Assembly: GCA_036897625.1 (NCBI GenBank)
Contig: JAYMTA010000643.1
Location: forward strand, 1-25,724
Direction of reading: 5' to 3'
DNA: 25,724 bases
Source: Pelargonium cotyledonis
Lineage: Eukaryota > Streptophyta > Magnoliopsida > Geraniales > Geraniaceae
Positions 9,262 to 20,340 of this stretch are shown piece by piece. Numbering within the stretch: the stretch's first letter is position 1; every line of letters begins with the position of its first letter. The notes beneath the pieces were generated by a model. The model did not search any database and was not told the origin of the DNA. It worked only from the letters and a program-made list of their open reading frames with translations. A program made the translations under genes and the position numbers.

Positions 9262-9860
9262 TTAAAATGTCTCTTTCGTTTTTTGAAATCTCATTCGTAA
9301 ATTTAACCAGCAAACCTTACATGTCTACCACGTCAAACATAAAAATTAAAAAGAAGAAAAATGCCACGCTAGTCTAATGCGACGGCATCAATATGAATTT
9401 GACCGCTTCAAAACAAATTTCATGATTTGAAAACTAAATTGATTATAAGTTCAGAATAAAAAAAGGAAATAGAATCTTTAAAAACCAAATAAAAGAGACT
9501 TTGATTCCAGGATATGCCATCTCCAACTATTTGGCAAAATCAATAAGCTTAATCAAACTGTGAAAAGTGTAGTTTCTATTGGAGCAACAATCTATTTGAC
9601 ATGACTTAAACCTATGTATACAAAGAGAGCTACTCTGCATTACACAAATGCCCTAGAGTCAGGGCCTCTTATTTCATCCCAATTATTTACCGCGCCATAA
9701 TTTCGCTCACCTCCGAGATGATTAGCCCTGACAAAATGAACTACTAGGAGCCCGATTTACACAAGGAATCAATGAGGATAAAGAATAGAGTATACTCGTG
9801 GAGACTCGAGAAGCTCCTAGTAGCAAAAGAATCATCGAGTTACGTTGTGCTGGCAAGTTA
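9262..9860. other. Downstream flank and probable 3' UTR of GAUT
   Basis: No coding potential is visible. The stretch nearest 9861 is less AT-biased and is probably the GAUT 3' UTR on the minus strand. The part next to the Mutator-like element is AT-rich filler. I could not place the polyadenylation site with confidence. Confidence 0.4.
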
Positions 9861-12800
9861 CTACCCGTGAATATTGCACTGTCGTAAGTAAGGGGTTTCG
9901 AACTTTATGTGTTTGGTCCAGTAGTGTTTGTACTTCCCGATAGAGGTGTCCAACCATGGTTTCATAGTTCCATCGTAGTGTATCACTGCCGCCTGCTCAA
10001 TATCAGCTTGCTCGAGGCCTGATTCATAACCTAGCCCGAGGACATGCCATCGCTTGTCCAAACCCACTGTTTGGTTATAGAAGGTGACCCAACCCAAGGG
10101 CAGGCTCCCAGCAGTCTTCCACAATGATCGTTTATGTCCCTGCAACCAAACAAAGGACACATTAGATGTTAAACTTGATTATTGCATTTGGTTGATCAGT
10201 GCACGCCATTCTCAATCACTATGATTTTGTTATGATAGCTTGAGCTAGCAATTTGGATCCAAACCCGCAGGCATCCGAATCCCATCCAACTTCCAACCGA
10301 TATGATCCAATTCGGCAAAATTTTGGGTCAGCTTGGGTTTATCCTATAAAAAAAAGATCTTATCGGACTGGCGAATCCAAACCTTTTTCAGATCAGACTT
10401 TACAGAATCTGAACTCGAACAAATCTGATCCAAAATCAGAATTGCCACATCTAATGATAGCATATGACTTAACATACGAGCTAAGGTAATCTCAAAGAAT
10501 TTGGCTAAATGATTCATGTAGCTGACCACAATTTTGTTTGGAAATGACTTGATTGTTTTTGTTGTTGTTCATGTTGTCATAATCAAATATGGTAAACAAT
10601 GTACACTATGTCCTAGTGGCCTCATTATTCTCACAATATCAAAAGGCCTTGCCATCCCTATACACCTTAACTTTTGTTCTTACTCCTAGGAGAGCTTCAC
10701 ACTAACAAATACCGGACAATGCAGATCACAGGCCTAAACAGGGCGGCAAAAAATGCGCACTTTTTACCGGCCTACTTTTCGCCAATCCTAATATGTCTCG
10801 CCACTCAATGGGAAAGGTTACGAAATATGAACAAGTGATTTTTTTTTTTATCTGGGCCGTTTATGGCCCGCGGCCCAAATTATCAAGTCATAACAAAGCA
10901 AAATGTGTGTGCTTAAGTTGACAAAAACAATATGATTGTGAACACAGATATTAAATAGAGAGTGCAAAATAACATACCAATTGCAAGTAATAATGGTAAG
11001 CAGCAGTCAAATTCAGTCTCCTCCACTGCCGCAAGTCAAACAAGTTCATTCCAAATGCCCATGTGCACGCCTTCACATCAAATCTCTTGGCAATAAATGG
11101 ATCAGAAAAGTCGAGAAGCCCATCCATCCGACGAAACGTAGGTTCCTTTTCCTGACAAGTCTCCACCGCTCCATTCACTTTTCCCTTCATATCAACACTC
11201 CATAGTTCGGTTAGATCTCTTTGCACAACCACATCGTGGTCAAAGAGAACAATCTTATCAAGTTCAGGAAAAACATCTGGCAGATAAAAGCGAAGGTGGT
11301 TCAGTGAAGATTTAAATCTTGAGTCGTGGGAATTCTTTTTCTTCAGGGTTGAATTGTACTTGGTGGACAACCATTCAAAATCCTCCATACTCTGGATCTG
11401 GATAGTGGCTTTGCCAGGAGGATTTGATATGAACCACATCGAGATTGCAGGGAAGTAGAAAGAACTAGTTACCACATGGAAGACAACTTTCTCAGGCTCC
11501 TGCAAATAAATAAACGGAAATAATCATCAGGCTTTCTTGCATTTATTATAAAATGAATTATGGTGATACAGCCAATATGTGTAGCTTTTGGGACAAATTA
11601 TCTAACGTACTACACCTAATTTTCAGCATGATGTAATGCCCTGATAGAGTAGATATACCATAGAAAAGAACAATACTTCCTCCTAAAATTTCAAATTCAC
11701 GATTTCACTTAGCAGCCAGGCATTATGTAGAGTGTACCCTAAGCCTTCGATTTCATGTGCATGATAGAGAATGATCAAGAAGGCTAAAAAAAGGCCTCAT
11801 GGAAAACAGAACTGTGCACATGTACCTAAAAGGATTTCAATATTCAGACAAACAATTCAAAGAAAAGCAGTATATAACCTAGTAATCAATAAAACAGACC
11901 ATACAGTACAGTACATTTAATAAGGAATTGGAAACGAACACTTTCCTTACTCGGGATGCATTTAACAAGTACCAGAACACCTAACTAACCTCAGTCCCTA
12001 TGGAGTAGGGATGAGAGATTCAATCATGAATTTAGATGCATAAAGGGGTATCAATCAACAACTACCCAGGACAATAGTCGCTGATAGGTTAACGTACTCA
12101 TTAAACGAAGCTTGATTGAATTAATCATATTTATAACAAAAAAATCCCAGTTATCAAGCAAGGCAAAGGTATTACGCAATGATGACCTCACTATGAACTG
12201 GAAATAGAAGCCCGATTAAAAATATCCTAAACATAAGCCCCAGAGAAGCTCAGAAATTTACCGTAGCAGCAGAGACTGTGGAGCTCACTACCACTGCACA
12301 AGCAAGGACATTGTCAGAGAAGACAGCATAATGGTAGAGATCCAGATCATGCAAATTCTGTTTGTTAGAGAGCTGCCTTTCCTCAGGCTGCAGGGAAAAG
12401 TATTCAGCAGTCAGCCGCATAGAGAGGCAGTGTAGGCCTTTTGGGGTAGTTCTTGATGCAAGATTAAGAAGATATGCTACTTCATTCTTCTGCGCCTGGA
12501 CCTGTTCTTCAGCAGTAATAGCCATAGCGCGAAGCTTAGTTGCCATGGCAAAGCAGTCTGGGTATATATGATGGACTTTAAACAATAAAGATTCCATGGA
12601 TCTCATTTTCTGCAAGGCACTGCAAATATCACCAATCTTTAGTTCAAAACTGAATTGACTCCACATAACTAAATGAAGTTTGACATGTTTTTATTCATAT
12701 TTTAGTTAATAGATAGCAGAAAATGGAATACAAGTGGGAAAGAAATTTGTTATACCTTCTTGACAGATCTGAATCCTTGTTTGCATCACCAACTGCTCGT

Positions 12801-14804
12801 TCCAGTTCTTTGATTCGGACTCTCAACGCTCTCCATATACGGGAGTTGCTGCCGAGTGGTGCCATATTCAAGTATGCTCTGGCTCTAATCAGCTGATCTT
12901 TCATGTGTCTTACCTTCTCATCTGTAGCTCTCCTTGAATGAGACCTTAAACTATGGTCATCTTGGACTGATGTTTGCTCAGGTGGCGTCTGGAAACCAAC
13001 ACCAAATTAAGAGAAATAAGCACACTGCAAAAGATGTTACAATTTTGTTTATCAAAACAAATAATGTTTACGACTGGCTCACTGGCCCCTGTTGTATCGG
13101 CTATATTCTAGACTGCTAGAAGAAATGGTCTATCATGATTTTATCTTAAATTTGCAGTCATCACTTCCTATGTTTTCCGAAGTAAAATTCATGATGTGAA
13201 AAACAGGTGATTACTCATTATAGTAGCGAGTGGTTTCAATAGCCAAAAGAGCAATTTTGGAATTTGAAATTCATCCAATGATTTAACGTCAAAGAAACTA
13301 TCACAACATATTAAAAAAACAGTAAACACACCAGCACAATAGCCGGATTACAATAACCTTCTAGGTGAACATCCTATAAGGCTGGAAAACATTGTGAAAA
13401 TCCTTAACCTTTTTTTTGTTTCTTCTATACTCTCTGTTTCTTTGGTTTTCCTCACTGTTGTTGCCAACAAGTTAGTCATATGTTATGTTGCATTCTAAAA
13501 AAACCCCATCTCCTTTTTATCATAAACATTAATATTCTGTAGCTGACATGAGACTCCAACAACATTATTCCTAAAATTTCTGTTAAACAAATCACCTAAT
13601 ACCATACTCAATCTAACCTTCAGTTGCCCATAAACCGAACCATACAGGATTCATCAACCCACAGAGAGGAAGACATTAAGAAAATATACCTTCCACAGAA
13701 GTTCCAAACAATTCATTCCAAAGACTATCAGATGGAACATTTTTGTATTTAAACAATCTAACGTTAAGGGAAAAAAATGATATAACTTATTTCTATACAT
13801 GCTGGCAACAAAATAAACGGTATTTAGATAGCATATCTAGAATCAACAGTTCATCTTAATATCTATGCAAAATTGCAAAATACGAACCTTATCCTTAATC
13901 ATGGACTTCATTTTTGGTGGAACTTGCTTATTTTCTTTGGTTCCTACAGTACAAATCAGCAAAACCAAAATCAGGTTCTCAATCAACAAATTATGTATTA
14001 ATTGATAACACTAGGTCATACCCAACAGAACCAACCATTTATCTTCAGCAAACTAGCCCTGTCTCCAGCATTTGCAGAAACCTCAGAGTCGTTATTCCTT
14101 TTAGACGAACGGTAACTGACCGCATTACTTAAATCTTCATATACAACCCGTTCTGGCACTCTCAAACCTTTCCCATCTTCCTAAACCACAAATAAGCCTG
14201 TCTTTACCTACTAAATAGTAAATCACATTCATAATTGATAATTCAAACATACAACATCACTACCTGCTCAAATGCTTTAAGTTGCAAAGTATCCGCCCTG
14301 TTTTTCTGCAACAAGTAGTAAAATTCAAGTTAAATCCTACCAGTATTGTTTAATATCTTCTTGTACACTACAGAGTTCAAGAAAAAAATCCCAAAACCAA
14401 ACACCTCAATAGTTAGAGTAAGCTTCTTGCTTGTTTGAAACTGAAACTACAAATAAATCCAAAATCCATCCTATTGTCCTACTTTTTCTCAGCAACAAAA
14501 CAGAAACTAAACAATCAATAACAAAAAAAAAAGTATCTGAATTAAAGAAGAAAGTTACGTACAATACTGGATAATTCCTCAACGAATTCTTTCCGTCCTG
14601 CCACCATACATTCCAAAATTGAAATCAAACAACAGACACATCACCACAATCATAAATAGAAACAAAACAAAGAAGCAAAACTATAAAAATACCTAAATTC
14701 GTGAGACTTTTGATCCTGTGAGATACGAAAACAATAGGAGCAGCCACAGAAATGCAGAGCAGAGAGAGGATAAGAATCCTCTGACACCGACGAGCTAACT
14801 TCAT
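9861..14804 (-). CDS. Galacturonosyltransferase, GAUT5/GAUT6-type (GT8 family)
   Basis: This is a Golgi type II membrane glycosyltransferase of family GT8. The family transfers galacturonic acid from UDP-GalA in pectin (homogalacturonan) synthesis. Nine exons join in frame: 14804-14693, 14597-14563, 14305-14264, 14180-14036, 13943-13888, 12988-12756, 12619-12262, 11499-10978 and 10139-9861, giving 593 aa. There is a short basic N-terminus and a signal anchor at residues ~10-28 (ILILSLLCISVAAPIVFVS), then a variable stem. The GT8 domain contains the metal-binding DxD as DHD (414-416), NHLRFYLPD, ACTWAFGMNLFDL and HYDGTMKPW (555-563), and the protein ends CNIHG. The N-terminus and DHDVVVQRDL resemble Arabidopsis GAUT5/GAUT6 more than GAUT1 or GAUT4, and the length fits. 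The ATG at 14804 is used; the two codons upstream are GTG TTG. Closest paralogue and donor substrate are inferred. Confidence 0.93.
10140..10977 (-). other. GAUT intron 8 (838 b)
   Basis: The donor is CAATTG|GTATGT and the acceptor TTGGTTGCAG|GGACAT. The intron contains GC-richer islands that look foreign: about 10250-10440 has words such as aacccgcaggcatccgaatc, and 10735-10890 has a gggccg...cggccc foldback at 10852-10877. These are probably old transposon pieces. No exon-like frame with splice sites was found. Confidence 0.5.
11500..12261 (-). other. GAUT intron 7 (762 b)
   Basis: The donor is GCTACG|GTAAAT and the acceptor ATTTGCAG|GAGCC. I see nothing in it beyond ordinary AT-rich intron sequence. 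Confidence 0.7.
12989..13887 (-). other. GAUT intron 5 (899 b)
   Basis: The donor is GATAAG|GTTCGT, a weaker but valid GT site, and the acceptor GTTTCCAG|ACGCC. The sequence is AT-rich and unstructured, with no coding exon visible. Confidence 0.65.
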
Positions 14805-14837
14805 CAACACCTATTGTACCAGAAAGTCGCTCTCACT

Positions 14838-14846
14838 CTAGGGTTT
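14838..14846 (-). promoter_or_regulatory. Telo-box in GAUT 5' UTR
   Basis: The minus strand reads AAACCCTAG, 34 bases before the GAUT start codon, beside a CT/GA-rich leader. The motif is frequent near plant transcription starts. Confidence 0.45.
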
Positions 14847-15130
14847 TCGATTCCGATCCTTGTCCAATTGCACATTTCACAGTCCCAAATCAACACGATT
14901 CTCTACTTGAACCACAAGAAACCAAAATCAAAAAGTAGAGGCGAACCAAAACAAACAATTTAGTGTTGCTTTTCGGTAATTTTTGTTCGAATGTGAGCGA
15001 AAAATTTACAGAGAGACGGTACGGAGCAATGCTTTCTCTGTTTCTACAGAGAAAATTGGGGTTCTAGAGAGAGACGTCCTTGTTCGGGTCGTGTTTATGT
15101 GTGTGGAGGTTTGGCTATTATTGTGGAATT

Positions 15131-15140
15131 ATTTATATAC
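15131..15140 (-). promoter_or_regulatory. TATA box of GAUT
   Basis: The minus strand reads GTATATAAAT about 330 bases upstream of the GAUT ATG. A start site about 30 bases downstream would give a leader of about 300 bases that runs through GA-rich sequence at 14990-15080. It is the best TATA match in the region. Confidence 0.45.
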
Positions 15141-15179
15141 TTTGAGGTTTGCGCCGATATTTGGGACGCGATAATGACT

Positions 15180-16290
15180 ATAGTGGCGATGATTACGTGT
15201 ACGGTGGATGATGAGGGTTGGATTGTGATGGTGTGTCGGTGGCTGTGATTATTATGTGCTTGTGGCTGTTACATAGTTACATTTCCATTTATTGGACCCA
15301 CCATCCACATTTTCAAATTAAATTGAGCATTTATTTATAAATTATTTTTTAAAGTAGGTTATTTGTTTTTTCCCCTCTATTACTGTGTTTACACTCTATT
15401 GAGTGATAAAGAATTTTTTTTTTTAATTCAATTAAGAAATAATTCACTCCGTAAATGAGTATCCTATTAGAATTTGAAAGCGGTTTAACTGTTTGGTCCA
15501 ACATATTTTAGTTGAGTGAATATTTTTTTTCGAAAGAGAGTATAACAGATTTATTTTGCCACAAATAATGAACCTCATTTTAAGAAAACAAAATATTTAA
15601 AATATTTTTTTATTGTACTGATTTATTAAATTATCGAATTGTATGAGTGAACTAAACTAACTACACCAAATCGAATAGTTTTGAAATAGGTACAAATTGA
15701 ATCGTTGTTGTTTTATTTTCTTCAAATAAGATTTTATTAATATTGTTTCAACCTCAATATAAATGTTCTTTTTTTTTCTCACTTTTTTTTTTTGTGAAAA
15801 TCAAATATGAGTTGGTTAGAGTTTGAATTTTCTCACCGCACCTTCACATGTATTCTTATTGTGAAAATACGATGAATATTAACTAACTTATTTTTATAAA
15901 TATTGTCCATCATTCATGTGCACCAAACTTAGATTAAATATGAAAATTTCAACTACTTTGAAAACTTAAGTAAAAAAAAAAAAAGAAGAAGAAGGATTTG
16001 TTACCACTTGACAAGTTTACAAGCAATGAAAAGAAAAGTTACAAATATTTTTGCTTTGGGAATAATTTCAGCATTGAAATTAAGTACCTCAAATTCTGGG
16101 TGCTACTTACTTGCACTTGATGTGAAACTTACCAAACTTATTTTTGTGGGATTAACAATCATAGTACTACAAATCTTATTGAACATTGGGTTTTTGGTAA
16201 TCCAAATTCAACACACTGTTGACTTATATATTGAGTAGAAGCTAAGTTCTTGATCCAAAGTAACTTTAGTTCAAGATAAATCCAAATACT
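15180..16290. other. AT-rich intergenic region, no gene seen
   Basis: The sequence is mostly AT-rich with homopolymer runs. A 76-codon open frame at 16008-16238 encodes a hydrophobic peptide with no recognisable domain and no supporting splice or promoter signals, so I do not call it. No transposon ends were recognised. Confidence 0.5.
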
Positions 16291-16293
16291 TAT

Positions 16294-16752
16294 TCAACCT
16301 CTGAATCTCATGCTCCATAAGTTACCAAAGGAACAATCAAAACATCCAAGCAAAGCTAAGCTAAGACATTTTATGCACAACACCGCCCCTTCCGTGCTCG
16401 GGAAGATATCATTAAAAACAAACCCGTTTCGCGCTAACCAAATGTGCCAAAAAACGAGTAAGCAAAGAGAATCCCATATACGTTGTCCCAAATAACTACC
16501 AGAAAAACCGGACGCCCATGACACAACGATGCCATGGCAGGTTGCTGGAAGAGGTAAGCTAACTCCCCACCAAGACAGAATACTATACCAAATCCGAGCC
16601 GACCACTCACATAGAATTAGAATATGAGAACACGATTCAACATGCAAGTCGCAGAGCTTGCATGTAACGTTGGAGGCTGGTATATTGCAAACATTTTTCA
16701 AATTAGCAATACCATTGATCACATACATACATATAAATATATACACACACAC
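16294..16752 (-). pseudogene. LINE reverse-transcriptase C-terminal (zf-RVT) fragment
   Basis: The minus-strand frame encodes the zinc-binding tail found after the reverse transcriptase of plant L1-type LINEs. The diagnostic pattern is CKLCDLHVESCSHILILC (CxxC then HxxxxC), followed by SARIWYSILSWWGV and a tryptophan-rich stretch (VFWHIWLARNGFVF). Upstream of it NLKNVCNIPASN also fits the domain's start. No RT domain precedes it, and the sequence upstream (about 16740 onward) becomes AT-rich with a short ac repeat. It is therefore a truncated remnant, though this piece has no internal stop. The same domain also appears as isolated open frames in plant annotations, so it could be transcribed without being a functional element. 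Confidence 0.75.
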
Positions 16753-18343
16753 GGGTGTGTTAAAGATGATACAATAATATATAATTTAAAAAATTTGTAA
16801 TGTTTGGTGGACTCACGATATTCATCGGTCTCATTTGCAGACATGGGACGATCATGAGTCAATTTTAAAAAGTAAATGTGAAACATATAATTATAAATAC
16901 ATGTATTTCTCATTTATCTTTAATGAACGTTTTATTTAAAGCATACTTTATTCGTTAGTAAAAAATAAAATGATTGTTAGAATAAGTGTCCAATGTTTAC
17001 ACACGTGTGTTTAAAAATATATAATTGTCTTATTTTACTTGTATATTTGTATTTATGTCATAAAATAAATGTCTTATTTTAATTTTAGAAAGTTATTTAT
17101 GCATTGATTATCATTATTGTATGAATTTTAAGGTAGTTAGAATTTGAAAAAATTGTTACACTGCATGGGTACGATGATAGAAAATAAATTGTACAACATT
17201 AATCATCTTATAATTTTTATATAAATAGAGAGCATGCCACTTATAATTTTGAGACCGATGAAATATTATATTTCAACATTTCTTCTCACATGTATGCTTA
17301 TTATGATTTTGCAAGTAGACCAATGAAAAATTGTTAACAAAGAGATAGTGTTCCTTTAAGATTATATTACAATAAATACAATAAAATAGATGCATATGAA
17401 GATTCATGTTATAAGTTAGATGATGTGACATGTTATACCGATTAGTTTAATATAATGTGATACAAATATACAATTACGATATTACCATTTTAAATTATTT
17501 TCTCCCAAATTTGTAATGTATAAATAATAATAAATAAAATAGAAACAAGTCTTGTAATTTTCCATTAATACCATTTTTTCATATAGGTTATTAGTACCAC
17601 CTTATTAAGAGATTACCTATTATCTTTTAATGAATGAGAAATTCAATTAATCATTCCATTAATTAATATCACTATGTTAAGACATCACCTTTTATCATTT
17701 AATGAAGAAGAAATCCAATGGATTTGTCATTTATTTGGGAAATGTTTTTATTCTATATAAGTACATGCCACTTACATAGTTACATGCACCAAGAAACTTA
17801 TGTATATATATATCAATTTTTGCATGATATTAAAGCTCACTCACTATTGTAGTATTGTCTAAATTATTTGCATAGACAATGTTTATGAACTAGTTTAAAA
17901 GTGTTTTTCCCACCAATTATTGCTTGAGATTTCACCAAGAATTATTTTCCAACTAACATACATCATTAGATAATCTTACTATAAAGGTGGCAACTCAAGT
18001 TACATGCACCAATAATTTTCTATAAATATATTAGTTATTGTACTTTTGTACCTATTCATATTTTTGAGAAAAAATAATGATACATTAGTTAATAATGTGA
18101 TATATATACTATTAAATCATCGTGCTTTTAATTAGCATTCTTAAAGAATATTAACTAAATTATTATAAATATATAATAGACCATTCATGCATAACTATCT
18201 TTTTCAAAAAATACAAATATCTTATGTAAAAATTAAAATTAAAAAAATAATCATAACACTCATTTCAAAATAAAAAAATGTGATATTATGTTTTATTGTC
18301 TATATTGTTTTGCAAGAATATATATTTAAGAACAAAATATAGT
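16753..18343. other. AT-rich intergenic region with degenerate repeats
   Basis: No gene is seen. The sequence is very AT-rich. A diverged tandem pair lies at about 17588-17655 and 17663-17730; both units contain aaga-ttaccttttat-cttttaatga-type words. The phrase acatgcca or acatgcacc recurs near 17230, 17763, 17783 and 18002. These suggest decayed repeats, but no ends could be set. Confidence 0.45.
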
Positions 18344-18611
18344 ATTTAAAATTGAGTAATATGGGGATCAGTTGACTAATATAACTTTATATCAATTGCA
18401 CTAATGAGGTGTTTTATATCAGTTGCACTAATGAAGTGATGACACCTCATTTAAAATCATGGATCCGGACGAGTCGCTCCGCTCTCACAAATTCACTTGG
18501 GGTGGGTATAAATGAAATTTATTGAGGTGTCATCACCTCATTGGCTTGGTTAAGTTGCAACTGATATAAAGTTATATCATTCAACTGATACACATTTTAC
18601 TATTTAAAATT
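18344..18611. mobile_element. MITE copy 1 with 10-bp TSD
   Basis: The element at 18354-18601 (248 bp) is flanked by the perfect direct repeat atttaaaatt at 18344-18353 and 18602-18611. The ends are imperfect inverted repeats built on atcagttga-ataactttatatcagttgca. Inside, gatgacacctcat and gtgtcatcacctcatt form a second inverted pair. It shares most of its length with a second copy at 24632-24852. Short size, TIRs and a 10-bp target duplication suggest a Mutator-type MITE. It encodes nothing. Copy 1 carries an extra internal duplication of the tatatcagttgcactaatga segment that copy 2 lacks. Confidence 0.8.
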
Positions 18612-18715
18612 CCACCTATTAATTTAGTAAATCTATCTTTTGTTTTTTGTTTTATTACAAAAATATTAGCAATGTTCTATGCACAAAATTTTGTACAAAA
18701 ATAGTTGTACAAGAT

Positions 18716-19705
18716 GATGCGTCCAGGGCTGTTCATTTGATCCAGGTCGGTCCGACCCGGACCCGATTAGACCCGGACCGATTTAACCCCATCAGCACCC
18801 GGACCGGTTGCAAGCCGGGTCATAAACCGGACCAGACTGAAAATTGGACGCCTGAACCGGTTTGACCCGGTTATGGCCCGATTGACCCGGATTTTCCCTT
18901 TTATTATTAAAAAAAACATATTAATCCATGAAATACTTTAAATCTGCTCAATTCCATAGCTTCAACACCAATATTTGATCTAGATTTGAGGTTCAACACC
19001 AAGACTATGTTTGATTCAAATTTGAATTAACACAAAGCCTCAACGTTAAAAACTGAAATTTCAAATTTCCTCAATCCAAATAACAAAGTATATATTACAA
19101 AATCCATAAGATACAACCAGAATAACAAACCATTACCAACAACTAGACAATCTCCCATTACTTGCTAAGGAATAAAAATAAACAAAATTGGTCCAGAGCA
19201 AGTCAAATAAAAAATAAATAAGTAAACTCATTTCAATTTCAGAGTTGCCAAACAGAAGCGAAATGGGTAGTTTTGTAGGAATTAATAAAGTAAACAAAAT
19301 TTCTGAAAATTCAAATGCCAAATTGGGGTTGTTTTCATTGCTTGGGAATAGCTACAATATATACAATATATTGGCTTAACTACAGTGAGTAATCAAGAGA
19401 CAATCAAGGAGACAAATATTTACATGATTTGCGGCAATTTTCTGGGCGGCGACAAGGAAGTGAGGAACGGAGGGGAGGAGCAGCGAAGATAGGAGGCCGG
19501 AGCTGGGAAGTGGGAAGAAGCGAAAACGCAGCCCTAAATCCTAATCTTTAAAACGAACCGGGTCAATCCGGGCACACCCGGGTTTGACCCGGACCGGAAT
19601 TGAATGAGACAGCACGGACCGAACTTATTCGGACTGGGTTCGGGTGTGTCCGGGTCGGGTCGGGTTTCCGGGTCAGACACCAAAATGAACAGCCCTAGAT
19701 GCGTC
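18716..19705. mobile_element. hAT-like non-autonomous element with 8-bp TSD
   Basis: The element spans 18724-19697 (974 bp) between 8-bp direct repeats gatgcgtc at 18716-18723 and 19698-19705. The ends begin cagggctgttcattt and tagggctgttcattt (reverse complement), giving 14 perfect TIR bases (agggctgttcattt). An 8-bp duplication with a short TIR of this form is typical of plant hAT elements. Both subterminal regions are packed with GACCCGG/CCGGGTC words, a known feature of hAT transposase-binding ends. No transposase is encoded. The middle is mostly AT-rich, with a GC-rich patch at 19440-19550 that resembles a host leader exon on the minus strand. Confidence 0.87.
19636..19672 (+). repeat. 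G-quadruplex-type G-tract cluster at hAT right end
   Basis: Six GGG tracts, separated by loops of at most seven bases, lie in 37 bases of the plus strand. The left end of the element has the matching C-rich strand. The pattern comes from the repeated GACCCGG subterminal motif. Confidence 0.6.
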
Positions 19706-20340
19706 AGCAATGAGTCATGACACATCAAATATTATTTTGGTGACTTAGTTCAATTACAACGCGTTACGTGTGCAAGATGCCTAATAAAATTGGGCGCTCC
19801 GCGCTAGAAATTCTTGAGAGGATAGCGATATTATATATGTCGAGTTATTATTCATTAAAATTAATTTTAAACTACAAAAAAAAACGAAATAATTTGCCGA
19901 CACGTAGACTGACACGTCATTTTGTAAGAAAAATTTGTAGGTTTAGCATTTTTCCAAAAATATATATAACCAACCGATCATCCCAATAGCATGCATAAGT
20001 AAAACAGACGGACAAAAAACAGAGAAACGAAACGTGGAAGGAAAATAAGAAACACGCGCTTCCAATCGCGAGTGAGGCACAGACAAACTTATCTGTTCAA
20101 ATGAACTTTTTTCCCCTCCAAACTGTCCAGTGCTCCACCACCTGCCAGAGTAGGCCATGCAAAAACCTTCCACAGCTTCAACGCCCAATCAATGCCCATT
20201 CTCTGCTTCTCCACTCTCAATCCCCAATTCCCAGAACCCAATTCTGTTTCCTCTTCTTTTTCTCGCTCTGATTTCACAGTTGATCGTGCAATTCTGGCGG
20301 TTAGTCGGCGAATTGTCGTCTCCGATGGTGTGATTACGAC
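19706..20340 (+). promoter_or_regulatory. MRS2 promoter and leader
   Basis: A TATA box (TATATATAA) lies at 19961-19969. Transcription from about 19995 would give a ~345-base leader through the GC-richer sequence at 20000-20340. An upstream ATG GTG TGA (20324) would form a two-codon uORF just before the start. Other upstream ATGs also occur in the leader, so translation may be modulated. The hAT element ends about 260 bases before the TATA box. Confidence 0.5.

Noticed and set aside
16008..16238. 76-codon hydrophobic plus-strand frame
   Set aside because: The sequence is AT-rich and low in complexity, so a hydrophobic translation is expected by chance. No family resemblance.
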